14,866 bases of DNA from JBGPIT01 sp041485125 (lineage in GTDB: Bacteria; Desulfobacterota; Binatia; UTPRO1): NCBI GenBank assembly GCA_041485125.1, contig JBGPIT010000085.1, positions 1 through 14,866 on the forward strand, written 5' to 3'. Under the pieces are notes generated by a model, which searched no databases, was not told the origin of the DNA, and saw only the letters and a program-made list of their open reading frames with translations. Of the stretch, positions 6,025 to 13,983 are shown in pieces (the first letter of the stretch is position 1; each line of letters begins with the position of its first letter). Made by a program: the position numbers and the translations under genes.

Positions 6025-6984
6025 ATGACTCGGCGGCATGCGGTGTCGCTGGCCGCGATCATCCTGCTCTCCGCCGTTCCAGCGCTCGCGACGCGCGAGA
6101 CGGCGGTCACCGTCGACGATCTGCCCCTCAGCACGCTGTCGCCCACCGACGGTGACGCGGCCGTCGCCGTCGACGTGACGGCGAAGCTGCTCGCCAGCCT
6201 GCGGCGCGCGCAGGTGCTCGCGGTCGGCTTCGTGAACGAGCAGCGGCTTCACAAGCCGGGAGAGGTCGAGCAACGCATCCGCTGCCTGCGGATGTGGGTC
6301 GACGCCGGATTCGAGCTCGGCAATCACACCTTCAGTCATCCGCACCTGCACAGCGTCGGCTTGCGCCGCTTCGAGGACGACGTGATCCGAGGGGAGCCCG
6401 TCACCCGAGCGTTGCTCGCCGAGCACCACCGCAAGCTGCGCTACTTCCGTCACCCGTTTCTCGAGACCGGACGGGATCTCGACACCAGGCGGCGGCTGGA
6501 GAGGTTTCTCGCCGCGCGCGGATACACCATCGCGCCGGTCACGGTGGATCCGTTCGATTGGATGTTCTCGGCCGTGTACCAGGACGCCAAGCAGCACGGC
6601 GACGCGACGCTCGAGGAGCGCGTTGCCCACGCCTATCTCACGCACCTCGACGACGCCTTCGCGTTCGCCGAGCGGCTCGCGCAGGCGCTGCTCGGTCGCG
6701 ACGTCAAGCAAGTCTTGCTGCTGCACGCCAACGTCCTCAATGCCGACCATCTCGACGAGGCTTTGAAGAGGATCCGCGCCCGCGGCTATCGCTTCGTCAC
6801 GCTCGACGATGCGCTCACCGACGCCGCGTACGCGCTGCCTGACACGTACGTCGGCAAGAGCGGGCAGACGTGGCTCTATCACTGGGCGGCGACACGCGGC
6901 CTGTCGCCGAGCCCGGACCGTCCGCCCCTCCCCATGTTCATCGTCCAACGCTACTACGCGCTCCAGCGCACGCAGTCGCGATGA
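6025..6984 (+). CDS. Secreted polysaccharide deacetylase (NodB-fold, carbohydrate esterase 4-like)
   Basis: A 319-residue protein. Residues 1-22 form a signal peptide (MTRR, a hydrophobic core, then ALA before TRE), so it acts outside the cytoplasmic membrane. The deacetylase motifs appear in order: TVDDLP (29-34; D31 and D32 as base and metal ligand), HTFSHPH (101-107; metal histidines H101 and H105), RHPF (142-145), and LLLHANVL with H234 near the end of the barrel. The family removes acetyl groups from N- or O-acetylated sugars such as peptidoglycan or chitin-like polymers; the substrate cannot be told. Motif 1 has Leu in place of the usual Gly. The ATG at 6025 was picked for the signal peptide, but no Shine-Dalgarno precedes it and the frame is open to 5884. 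It converges on the ABC adaptor gene with only 4 bases between stop codons. Confidence 0.82.
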   Translation: MTRRHAVSLAAIILLSAVPALATRETAVTVDDLPLSTLSPTDGDAAVAVDVTAKLLASLRRAQVLAVGFVNEQRLHKPGEVEQRIRCLRMWVDAGFELGNHTFSHPHLHSVGLRRFEDDVIRGEPVTRALLAEHHRKLRYFRHPFLETGRDLDTRRRLERFLAARGYTIAPVTVDPFDWMFSAVYQDAKQHGDATLEERVAHAYLTHLDDAFAFAERLAQALLGRDVKQVLLLHANVLNADHLDEALKRIRARGYRFVTLDDALTDAAYALPDTYVGKSGQTWLYHWAATRGLSPSPDRPPLPMFIVQRYYALQRTQSR

Positions 6985-6988
6985 ACGT

Positions 6989-8200
6989 CTAGCTGTTCGG
7001 CTTCGCGACCTCGACCGCGGCGCCATCGGCGAGCGCCGTCGCGTCACCGACGATCAGCGTGTCGCCGCCGGCGACGCCGCTCGCGATCTGGATCTGATCG
7101 CCGAGCTCGGTGCCGATCGCGACCGGCGTGCGTCGAGCCCGCCCGTCCTCCACCCGCCAGACGTAGGTCGTGCCGCCGTCGCGCCGGACCGCGGCGCGCG
7201 GAACCAGCACGACGGCATCGCCAGGCGTCGCGGGGCGCGCTTCGGCCAGAAAGTTCACGCGCACGCTCATGTCGGGGAGAAGCCGCTCGTCGGGCGCGGC
7301 GATCTTCACCTCGATCTTGAGCGTCCCCTTCTGACGGTTCACCTGCGGGTAGAGCTTCGCCACCTGCGCCGCGTAGCTGCGGTCGGGATACGCGTCGGGA
7401 AGCACCTCGGCCGACTGGCCGAGCTGCACGCGCTGGAGATCCGACTCGTTGACGTCGACCTCGGCGCGCATGTCGTCGAGGTTCGCCATGCGGATCAAGT
7501 CGCCGGAGCCGGCGAAGCCGCCGGGGACGGCGATCTCGCCGACCTCCTTGAGCTTGGCGAGGATGACGCCGTCGCGTGGCGCGCGCAGCACCGTGTAGTC
7601 GAGCTCGACCTTGGCTTGTGTGACCTCGGCCCCGAGCTGTGCGATCGTCGCGCGGTCGACGGCGACGCGGTTCAGGCGCTCGTCGAGATCCTGGCGCGCG
7701 ACGACGCCCGAGCCGAAGAGACGCCGCGCCCGGCGGAGCTCGCTCTCGTGCAGCGCGAGATTCGCCCGCGTCACCTCGAGCGCGGCCTCGGCGCGCTCGA
7801 GGCGGGCACGGTAGTCGCGGTCTTCCAGCGCGACCAGCGGATCGCCGACGTGCACCGACTGGCCCTCGTCGACGAAGTAGCGCTCGATCTTCCCCGCCAC
7901 CCGGACGCCGATCGAGATGTACTTCTCGCCGGTGACGACGTAGCCGGTGCCGGACAGCACGGCCCCGCGCACCGCTTGGCCGGCGCCCTGCGCGACGGCA
8001 GGCGCGACTTGCACCACGACCGCACGGCCAGCGCGCATGCGAGCGGCGAGCGTGATCGACGCCAGCGCCGCCACCACGACCAGCACCCAGACCAGTCTCC
8101 GGCGCGAGCGCGGCGCGACGTCGTGCAGGTCGGCATCGCGGTCGATGCGCAGCGACGAGAGGTCGTTCCGCACGGGGCGGTCACGTTCCGGCATCGCCAT
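6989..8200 (-). CDS. HlyD/MacA-type periplasmic adaptor of an ABC exporter
   Basis: A 403-residue protein, last gene of the exporter operon. Residues about 36-53 form one membrane anchor. Next come the first half of a lipoyl-like domain (ISIGVRVAGKIERYFVDEGQ, 95-114, and HVGDPLVALE), a helical hairpin rich in Arg, Glu and Ala (about 128-201), the second lipoyl half (YTVLRAPRDGVILAK, 202-216), and beta-barrel and membrane-proximal domains to the end. Adaptors of this type bridge an inner-membrane transporter to an outer-membrane channel; no channel gene is in the window. AGGAGG lies 4 nt before the ATG at 8200 and 10 nt before a second ATG at 8194, so either may be used. The gap to the upstream permease is 63 bp and holds a palindrome. 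Confidence 0.88.
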   Translation of the reverse strand: MAMPERDRPVRNDLSSLRIDRDADLHDVAPRSRRRLVWVLVVVAALASITLAARMRAGRAVVVQVAPAVAQGAGQAVRGAVLSGTGYVVTGEKYISIGVRVAGKIERYFVDEGQSVHVGDPLVALEDRDYRARLERAEAALEVTRANLALHESELRRARRLFGSGVVARQDLDERLNRVAVDRATIAQLGAEVTQAKVELDYTVLRAPRDGVILAKLKEVGEIAVPGGFAGSGDLIRMANLDDMRAEVDVNESDLQRVQLGQSAEVLPDAYPDRSYAAQVAKLYPQVNRQKGTLKIEVKIAAPDERLLPDMSVRVNFLAEARPATPGDAVVLVPRAAVRRDGGTTYVWRVEDGRARRTPVAIGTELGDQIQIASGVAGGDTLIVGDATALADGAAVEVAKPNS

Positions 8201-8229
8201 GGCGCCTCCTCTCTCCGGCCGACGGCGTG

Positions 8230-8247
8230 GCGCGCCGGCCGGCGCGC
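8230..8247. repeat. 18-bp perfect palindrome between permease and adaptor genes
   Basis: GCGCGCCGGCCGGCGCGC reads the same on both strands. In the polycistronic mRNA it would fold tightly between the permease stop (8264) and the adaptor ribosome site, and might set the relative amounts of the two proteins. It may equally be GC-rich chance. Confidence 0.35.
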
Positions 8248-8263
8248 GTCGCTACACCCCGTG

Positions 8264-9445
8264 TCATGCTTTGCGGAGCGCCTCAACCGGCCGCAGCGCC
8301 GCCGCGCGCCACGCCGGCAGCAACCCGCCGGCAACGCCGATCGTCGCCGCGAACGCCAGTGCCGCGCCGAGATCGCGCGCACCGACCCGCAGCGTGACGA
8401 TGTTGGTCGTGAAGGTCTGCGCCGCGAAGCCGATGCCGCCGAGCGTCCAACCGATGATCGCGGTCACGAGCAGCGCCCCGATCGCGCCGACGACGAAGCC
8501 GATCAGCGCGACCACCAGCGACTCGAGGACGAACGAGCGCAAGATCGTCCGGCGCGAGAAGCCGAGCGCGCGCAAGGTGCCGATCTCGACCGTCCGCGCC
8601 TGGACCGCCGCGAACATCGTATTCGCGGCGCCGAATCCGGCGGCGATGCCGATCGGGATCGCGAGGATGATCAAGAGAAAGTAGAGCGTACGCGCGCTAT
8701 CGGCTTGCTGCTGGTAGTACTCGACCTCCGGGGTCGCTTGCAGCGCGTAGCGCGGATCGCCTTCGATCCGCGCGATGAGCGCGGCGCGATCGGCACCGGG
8801 CGAAGTGCGAAGACGGATGCCCGAGTACGGGAACGGCCGGGTCGAGTCGTTCGCCACCTGGCGCGCGTCGGCCCAGATCTCGCTCTCGAACGACGATCCG
8901 CCCGCCTCGATGATGCCGACCACGCGCCAGCGCCGGCGGCCGAACGCGATCTCGCTGCCGAGCTCAGCGCCGACGTAGCGGCCGACCACGCCCTTGCCGA
9001 TGACGACCTCGCCGCTGCTCGGCGTGAACATCCGGCCGCGCACGAGCCGGACCTCGTCGTGCACCGCAAGCGCGACCGGCTCGACGCCGCGGATGAGGAC
9101 GTTGTCACGCCCGCCCGCCGGCGTGCGCACGAACGGCTGCAAGACCATCTCGGGTGAGACCAGCGGCAGGCCCTCGGCGTCGCGCGCGATCCCGTCGAGG
9201 TAACGGATCGCCTGGTAGGCCTCGAGCGCGAGCATGCTCGAGCCGTCGTTGTCGGAGCCCTTGCGAAGCACGATCAAGTTGCTCGGCGACCCCGTCGAGA
9301 CGAGCGTCCGTCGCAGGCTCGAGATCAGCGCCAGGAAGACCGAGGTCGCGATCACGGCGAGCGCGATCACCGCGATCGTGAGCGCCGTCCGCCGCAAGCG
9401 GGCGCGGACGTTCCGAACGCTGTACGCGAGCGGCAGACCGCGCAT
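8264..9445 (-). CDS. FtsX/MacB-type ABC permease, second of two
   Basis: A 393-residue inner-membrane protein with the layout of MacB-type permeases: one helix near the N-terminus (about 20-41), a large periplasmic domain (about 45-250), then three helices (about 255-279, 308-333, 360-377). Between helices 2 and 3 it has the coupling motif RTVEIGTLRALGFSRRTI (285-302), which meets the ATPase. Its ATG shares one base with the stop codon of the permease before it (TGATG at 9447-9443), and GAGGTG lies just upstream, so translation is probably coupled. It differs in sequence from the first permease, so the transporter is likely a heterodimer of permeases with an ATPase dimer. MacB itself fuses ATPase and permease; here they are separate, as in LolCDE. 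The cargo is unknown. Confidence 0.88.
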   Translation of the reverse strand: MRGLPLAYSVRNVRARLRRTALTIAVIALAVIATSVFLALISSLRRTLVSTGSPSNLIVLRKGSDNDGSSMLALEAYQAIRYLDGIARDAEGLPLVSPEMVLQPFVRTPAGGRDNVLIRGVEPVALAVHDEVRLVRGRMFTPSSGEVVIGKGVVGRYVGAELGSEIAFGRRRWRVVGIIEAGGSSFESEIWADARQVANDSTRPFPYSGIRLRTSPGADRAALIARIEGDPRYALQATPEVEYYQQQADSARTLYFLLIILAIPIGIAAGFGAANTMFAAVQARTVEIGTLRALGFSRRTILRSFVLESLVVALIGFVVGAIGALLVTAIIGWTLGGIGFAAQTFTTNIVTLRVGARDLGAALAFAATIGVAGGLLPAWRAAALRPVEALRKA

Positions 9446-10611
9446 CAAAACACCTCGCGCAAGACGTCCGCGACCGGCCGCCGCGCGGCGCCGTACGCCG
9501 GCGCGATGCCCGAGATCAGGCCGACGGCGATCGCAAGGCCGATGCCCTCGCCCACGATCTTCGGCGTCACGAGGAATCCGGAGAGCGGCCCGAGCTCCGC
9601 GCTCCAACCCGACGAGACAGCTTTGATCGCGGCGCTGAAGCCATAGGTCAAGAGCGCGCCGCTGCCGCCGGCGACGGTCGCGAGGATCGCCGCCTCCGCG
9701 ACCAGCGTGCCGAAGACGAGGCGCCGGCTGAAGCCCATCGCACGCAGCAACGCGATCTCGCGGCTACGCTCGCGGATCGCCATGCTCGCGGTGTTGGCCG
9801 CAATGAAGAGGACGCAGAGGGCGACCAGAGCGGTCACCATCAGGATGATCGTGACGAAGCCCTGCAGCGAGCTGAAGAAGTTCGCGAAGAACGACTTCTC
9901 GGTCTCGGCAGTCGTCTCGGCCGCGCTGTTGCGAAACATCGCCACCGCCTGCGCCATGACCGGCTCGACCAGCGCCGGATCGGCGACGCGCAGCCACACG
10001 ATGCCGACGATGTCGAGCGACCGGCCCTGCGCCTCCAGCGCCTGGGCGAGATATTCGCGCGAGATCCAGACGAGCGGCGAGCGCTCGTTTGGAATCTCGC
10101 CGACGATGCGGAACGTCAGCTCGACCGGCCAGACGGTGCTGCGGAGGGCGATTTGTTGGCCGACGTGCCAGCCGTAGCGGCGCATCGTCCCGTGGCCGAC
10201 GAGCGCGCCGTCGCGGTAGCGCCGGAAGCGGTCGAGCGCGAGCGGATCGATCTTGTAGTCGGGCCACACCGCGGCAACGTGCTCGGGCTCGACGGCGAAG
10301 CTCGGGAACGTGACGTGCCCTTCCTCCTCGAACGCGCCGCCGAACCACACCAGGCCGTTCGCGCCGGTGACGCCGGGGATCGCACGCACCTTCCGGATGT
10401 ACGAGGCCGGCATGACGTAGACGACGCCGCCCTTGTGCATCACCGACACCCGCACGTTGCTCGCGATCGTGGTGAGGAAGACGTCGATCCCCGCCGGCAT
10501 GGTGAGGAAGAAGCAGACCAGCAGGATCGCGAGACCGATCGCGCCGCCGGTGAGGGCGGTGCGGAGCTTGTTGCGGCCGAGGTTGCGGATGATGAACGGC
10601 AGGAACTTCAT
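9445..10611 (-). CDS. FtsX/MacB-type ABC permease, first of two
   Basis: A 388-residue inner-membrane protein with one N-terminal helix (about 19-41), a periplasmic domain to about residue 245, and three C-terminal helices (about 252-274, 303-326, 353-373). The cytoplasmic coupling motif RSREIALLRAMGFSRRLVF (282-300) is clear. The ATG at 10611 overlaps the ATPase stop by four bases (ATGA), and a GCGGAG ribosome site lies within the end of the ATPase gene. The frame is open upstream to 11337, but that part is antiparallel reading of no merit inside the ATPase gene. The periplasmic region has motifs such as GEIPNERSPLVWIS near 171-184, expected of the MacB core domain in a general way only. It pairs with the second permease and the HlyD-type adaptor. 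Confidence 0.88.
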   Translation of the reverse strand: MKFLPFIIRNLGRNKLRTALTGGAIGLAILLVCFFLTMPAGIDVFLTTIASNVRVSVMHKGGVVYVMPASYIRKVRAIPGVTGANGLVWFGGAFEEEGHVTFPSFAVEPEHVAAVWPDYKIDPLALDRFRRYRDGALVGHGTMRRYGWHVGQQIALRSTVWPVELTFRIVGEIPNERSPLVWISREYLAQALEAQGRSLDIVGIVWLRVADPALVEPVMAQAVAMFRNSAAETTAETEKSFFANFFSSLQGFVTIILMVTALVALCVLFIAANTASMAIRERSREIALLRAMGFSRRLVFGTLVAEAAILATVAGGSGALLTYGFSAAIKAVSSGWSAELGPLSGFLVTPKIVGEGIGLAIAVGLISGIAPAYGAARRPVADVLREVF

Positions 10612-11309
10612 CGCGCCGCTCCGCCCGCTTCCGTCTCGCGCAAGATGCCCTTCTCGAGATGGAAGACGACGTCGACCCAGGCGGTCGCGCGCGCATCGTG
10701 CGTCACCATCACGACCGTCTTCGTCAGCTGGTGGCTCAAGTCGCGGAGCATGCCGAGGATCTCGTCGGCGTTGCGCGCGTCGAGGTCGCCGGTCGGCTCG
10801 TCGGCGATGATGACGTCGGGATCGGTCACGATCGCGCGCGCGATCGCCACGCGCTGCTGCTCGCCGCCGGAGAGCTCCGCCGGCAGGTGACGAGCACGCG
10901 GCGCGAGACCGACCACGCGCAGCGCCGTCGCCGCGCGCCGCGCGCGCTCGGCGCGGCCGAGCGGCGTCAGAAGCAGCGGCAGCTCGACGTTCTCCAGCGC
11001 GCTCAAGACCGGGATGAGATTGTAGAATTGGAAGATCAGGCCGACGTGGCGCGAGCGCCAGCGCGCGAGCTCGTCCTCGCTCAAATCGTTCAGACGATGC
11101 TCGCCGACCCAGACCTCGCCGCCGCTCGGCCGGTCGATCCCGGAGAGCAGGTTCAGCAGGGTCGACTTGCCGGAGCCCGAGGGCCCCATGAGCGCGACGA
11201 ACAGGCCGCGCTCGACGGTGAGGGAGACGTGCTCGAGCGCGTGCACCACGTCGGCACCGCGGCGGTACCAACGGGAGACGTCGCGCAGCTGGATCAGCGG
11301 TTCGGGCAA
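10608..11309 (-). CDS. ABC exporter ATPase, LolD/MacB-like
   Basis: A 233-residue ATP-binding subunit. It has the A-loop region (SRWYRRGAD), Walker A GPSGSGKST (42-50), Q-loop FQFYN (Q94), signature LSGGEQQR (146-153), Walker B VIIADEPTGDLD (166-177) and the switch histidine VTHD (H204), all intact. The FQFYNLIP and EPTGDLD forms are typical of the LolD/MacB/FtsE group of exporters, which use ATP to drive conformational change in FtsX-like permeases. The start is TTG at 11309, chosen because MPEPLIQLRDVSRWY matches the usual family N-terminus and no ATG or GTG lies close by that would keep the first strand; no clear ribosome site is seen. It is the first gene of the operon and lies 67 bp after the thiolase on the same strand. 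Confidence 0.93.
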   Translation of the reverse strand: MPEPLIQLRDVSRWYRRGADVVHALEHVSLTVERGLFVALMGPSGSGKSTLLNLLSGIDRPSGGEVWVGEHRLNDLSEDELARWRSRHVGLIFQFYNLIPVLSALENVELPLLLTPLGRAERARRAATALRVVGLAPRARHLPAELSGGEQQRVAIARAIVTDPDVIIADEPTGDLDARNADEILGMLRDLSHQLTKTVVMVTHDARATAWVDVVFHLEKGILRETEAGGAAR

Positions 11310-11344
11310 CGCCGTCGAGCGCCGAGCCGCCGAGCACCGGCCAC

Positions 11345-11369
11345 CGCCGGCCGGCGCTCGCAGCCGGCG
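11345..11369 (-). terminator. GC hairpin after the thiolase gene
   Basis: CGCCGGC (11345-11351) pairs with GCCGGCG (11363-11369) with an 11-base loop. It sits just after the thiolase stop and before the exporter operon, and could end the thiolase transcript or lower readthrough. There is no T-run, and alternative pairings exist. Confidence 0.35.
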
Positions 11370-11376
11370 CGACGCC

Positions 11377-12555
11377 TCAGAAAGCCTCGAAGAGTCCGGC
11401 CATCCCCATGCCGCCGCCGACGCACATCGTGACCAGCCCGTAGCGCTTGCCCCGGCGCTTGAGCTCGCGCAGCAGCTGCCCGACCATGCGCGAGCCGGTC
11501 ATCCCGTACGGATGGCCGATCGAGATCGCGCCGCCGAGCGGGTTGAGCTTCTCGTCGGGGATCTCGAGGATGCGCTGGCAATAGAGGAGCTGCGACGCGA
11601 AGGCCTCGTTGAGCTCGACGATGTCGATGTCGTTCATCGTGAGGCCGTGCTTGCGGAGCAGCTTCGGCACCGCGAAGACCGGACCGATTCCCATCTCCTC
11701 CGGGCGGCAGCCCGCGACCGCGACGCCGCGGAAGACGCCGAGCGGCTCGATGCCGAGCTCCTTGGCGCGCTTCGACGACATGAGCACGGTCGCCGAGGCT
11801 CCGTCGGAGAGCTGCGACGCGTTTCCCGCCGTCACGGTACCGTCCTCTTTGAACGACGGCTTCAACTTCTGCAGGCCCTCGAGCGTGGTGTCGGGTCGGT
11901 TGCACTCGTCGTGATCGATGTACGCCTCTTGGAACGTGATGTTGCCGCTCTGATCCTTCACGGCCTTCTGCGTCGTCATCGGGATGATCTCGGAGAACTT
12001 GCCCTCGCGCTGCGCCTTGGCGGTGCGCTGCTGGCTGAGGAGCGCGTACTTGTCCTGGTCCTCGCGCGAGATCTTGTAGCGCTCGGCGACGATCTCGGCG
12101 GTCTGGCCCATGCCCATGTAGATCCCGGGCCACATCTCGTGGACCTTGGGGTTCACGAGGTTGTTCATGTTCTGCTGGCCCTGGACCATCGAGATCGACT
12201 CGGTACCGGCACCGATCGCGGCCTCCGCGCCTTCGTTGATGATCTGGTGCGCCGCCATCGCGATCGCCTGCAAGCCCGAGGAGCAGAAGCGGTTGACCGT
12301 CGTCGCCGCGACCGTCTCCGGCAGGCCGGCGGCGAGCGTCGCGACCCGCGCGACGTTCATGCCCGACGGCCCTTCGGGAAGTCCGCAGCCGCAGATCACG
12401 TCTTCGATCTCCTCGCAGGAGAGCGTCGGGACCTGCGCCAAGGCGCCCTTGATCGCGACCGCGGCCATGTCGTCGGGCCGGGTGGCGTTCATACTCCCGC
12501 GAAACGACTTGCCGAGCGGCGTACGCGCATTTCCAACGATGACGGCTTCACGCAT
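11377..12555 (-). CDS. Thiolase-family acyltransferase (acetyl-CoA C-acyltransferase type)
   Basis: A 392-residue cytoplasmic enzyme with normal thiolase length. Motifs are NRFCSSGLQAIAM with the acyl-holding C91, the NEAFASQ block with N316, GHPYGMTGSR with H348, and CVGGGMGMAGLFE with the second catalytic C378. Thiolases either cleave 3-ketoacyl-CoA in beta-oxidation or condense acetyl-CoA; which direction applies here cannot be told. The active-site loop reads GHPYGMTG, where many thiolases have GHPLGATG or similar, which may mark a subfamily. The ATG has AAAGGAG 8-9 nt upstream. The 161-bp gap before it contains the most AT-rich spot nearby (AAATAAGG on the coding strand, 12604-12597), possibly a -10 region, but no good -35 box was seen. 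No other fatty-acid gene is adjacent. Confidence 0.92.
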   Translation of the reverse strand: MREAVIVGNARTPLGKSFRGSMNATRPDDMAAVAIKGALAQVPTLSCEEIEDVICGCGLPEGPSGMNVARVATLAAGLPETVAATTVNRFCSSGLQAIAMAAHQIINEGAEAAIGAGTESISMVQGQQNMNNLVNPKVHEMWPGIYMGMGQTAEIVAERYKISREDQDKYALLSQQRTAKAQREGKFSEIIPMTTQKAVKDQSGNITFQEAYIDHDECNRPDTTLEGLQKLKPSFKEDGTVTAGNASQLSDGASATVLMSSKRAKELGIEPLGVFRGVAVAGCRPEEMGIGPVFAVPKLLRKHGLTMNDIDIVELNEAFASQLLYCQRILEIPDEKLNPLGGAISIGHPYGMTGSRMVGQLLRELKRRGKRYGLVTMCVGGGMGMAGLFEAF

Positions 12556-12664
12556 GGGTGCGACTCCTTTGAATGGGGTGGCAGCGAAGCCGCGACCTTA
12601 TTTGACTCGCCGATCGTTGGAAAGAGCGACGAGTGACGTGTGCGCCGCGAACAGCCCGCCCCGC

Positions 12665-12696
12665 CGGCCGCGGCACGAGATCGCCGTGCGCGGCCG
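12665..12696 (-). terminator. Strong hairpin after the Cys-rich protein gene
   Basis: 12665-12677 pairs with 12685-12696: an 8-bp GC stem, one bulged G (12673) and a further 4 bp, closing a 7-base loop. It begins 20 bases after the stop codon of the Cys-rich gene. There is no T-run, so termination by this element alone is uncertain. Confidence 0.5.
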
Positions 12697-12716
12697 ACGG
12701 AGCGTTCACGCCGCCG

Positions 12717-13898
12717 TTACTGACAGCCGTCCGTGCTGACCGGCAGCGTGATGCGAGCGGGTCCCGGCAACCCCGCGACGACGTTCACCGCCGGCGCGCG
12801 CGTCGCGGGGAAACAGAAGACCGCGACGAGCTTGCCGCCCTCGGGATCGCACTCGCCGGTCGCGCTGATCGTCGACGGGAAGCAGGAGCGGTTGATCGTC
12901 GTGCACGTGCCCGCCCCCGGAAAGGTGTCCTCGCAATCCTCATTGCTCACGCAAAACCGGAACGGCTGCCCCGAGCAGATGCCGTCCATGGGGCCGTTCT
13001 CGCACACGCCGCTCGGCGAGCACGTGAAGTCGAGGCAGGGGTTCGGGAAGACCTCCCCGGGACAGTGGCATGCGCCGCTCGGCGCTCCGAACGCGGCGCA
13101 ATTGATCTTGGCCGTAAGCGACGCCGTCCCGGTGGTGAGCGGCGCCAGATCGACGGACACGTCGCCGACGTCGACACCCTCGGGAAGGCAGTCGAGCGAC
13201 GTCGCGCCGAAGAGCGGGCTGGTTCCGTTCGCGTCGCACGCGCCGCCGGGCGTGGCACCACCGTCGCACGTCCCACCCTTCACGCCGTCGTTGGCGCTCG
13301 CATCGCCGACGCACACGGGACAGGGCTTCGCGAGCTCGCTGCGCAAGAACACCGACGCCGTCAACGGCACGTTCGCGGCCGCGCAACCGGTCCCGCAATC
13401 GTAGGTACCAGTCACGCGGTCGCGGATCGTGTTGACGATACAGAACGGCACCCCGGCGGCCGAGACCGGCACGGGAGCGAGAAACGACGCGCCGACCGGT
13501 GGCGCGCCCAGGATCCCGCAGGTATCGCCGTCGCAGCACAAGCCGAGCGTAAGCTCGGCGTCGTCGATGAACGGCATACCGTGGTCGAGGCCGGTGAAGC
13601 CGAGATCGAGCTTCGTCGCCGGACCGGTCGTGAGCAGGACGCCGTGCTCGCTGACGCTGCACGTCGTGTCGCAGGGGAAGACCGGTGAGCCGGTCTTCTT
13701 CACGAAGCGCTCGCGCAGGCGCGCGCACGACGGAGGCGCTTTGTGCGGACAGTCGAAACGCTCGCAATAGGCGTTGCAGATGCCGCGAGCGTCCGGCAGT
13801 CCGGCGCAGATGGTCGGCTCCCCGCGCGATCCGGCACGCACCGCGACCGGCAGCAGCGCGGCGAGCAAGACCAACGCTAACGATGCACGAGTACGCAT
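12717..13898 (-). CDS. Secreted cysteine-rich protein of unknown function
   Basis: A 393-residue protein I cannot place in a named family. Residues 1-22 form a clear signal peptide (MRTRAS, hydrophobic core, AVRA before GSRG). The mature part holds 32 cysteines, an even number, spread along the whole chain and often in pairs such as CNAYC, CDTTC, CCDGDTC, CGTGC, CPVC and CHC. That suggests a disulfide-rich extracellular or periplasmic protein. A block near residues 205-245 (CVGDASANDGVKGGTCDGG, ACDANGTSPLFGATSLDC) looks like one I associate with secreted proteins of uncultured deltaproteobacterial-type genomes. A stretch near 305-340 (CSPSGVCENGPMDGICSG) resembles EGF-like or Kazal-like spacing only loosely. 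The ATG has AAGGGGGA upstream, directly after a 20-bp palindrome. No partner gene is adjacent. Confidence 0.75.
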   Translation of the reverse strand: MRTRASLALVLLAALLPVAVRAGSRGEPTICAGLPDARGICNAYCERFDCPHKAPPSCARLRERFVKKTGSPVFPCDTTCSVSEHGVLLTTGPATKLDLGFTGLDHGMPFIDDAELTLGLCCDGDTCGILGAPPVGASFLAPVPVSAAGVPFCIVNTIRDRVTGTYDCGTGCAAANVPLTASVFLRSELAKPCPVCVGDASANDGVKGGTCDGGATPGGACDANGTSPLFGATSLDCLPEGVDVGDVSVDLAPLTTGTASLTAKINCAAFGAPSGACHCPGEVFPNPCLDFTCSPSGVCENGPMDGICSGQPFRFCVSNEDCEDTFPGAGTCTTINRSCFPSTISATGECDPEGGKLVAVFCFPATRAPAVNVVAGLPGPARITLPVSTDGCQ

Positions 13899-13910
13899 GT
13901 CGTCCCCCTT

Positions 13911-13930
13911 CGACGTCGTCGACGACGTCG
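13911..13930. repeat. Perfect 20-bp palindrome upstream of the Cys-rich gene
   Basis: CGACGTCGTCGACGACGTCG is its own reverse complement. It lies 12 bases before the start codon, immediately upstream of the ribosome binding site. It could be a protein-binding operator, or fold in the mRNA leader as a hairpin with a short loop that affects access to the ribosome site. Confidence 0.55.
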
Positions 13931-13983
13931 CCTCTTGGTCGAACGAGCACGGACCCTACCAAATGCCCGTTACGATGCGCCGA

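Noticed and set aside
5662..7047. 461-codon open frame on the minus strand
   Set aside because: It lies antisense to the deacetylase and the end of the MaoC gene, and has no recognisable motif.
6809..9157. 782-codon open frame on the plus strand
   Set aside because: It runs antisense through the adaptor and permease genes, is rich in Arg, Asp and His without domain motifs, and is typical of GC-rich shadow frames.
11167..12636. 489-codon open frame on the plus strand
   Set aside because: It is antisense to the thiolase gene, whose catalytic motifs are all intact; its composition is low-complexity.
12633..13688. 351-codon open frame on the plus strand
   Set aside because: It is antisense to the Cys-rich gene, which has a signal peptide and ribosome site; the plus frame is Arg/Ala-rich with neither.
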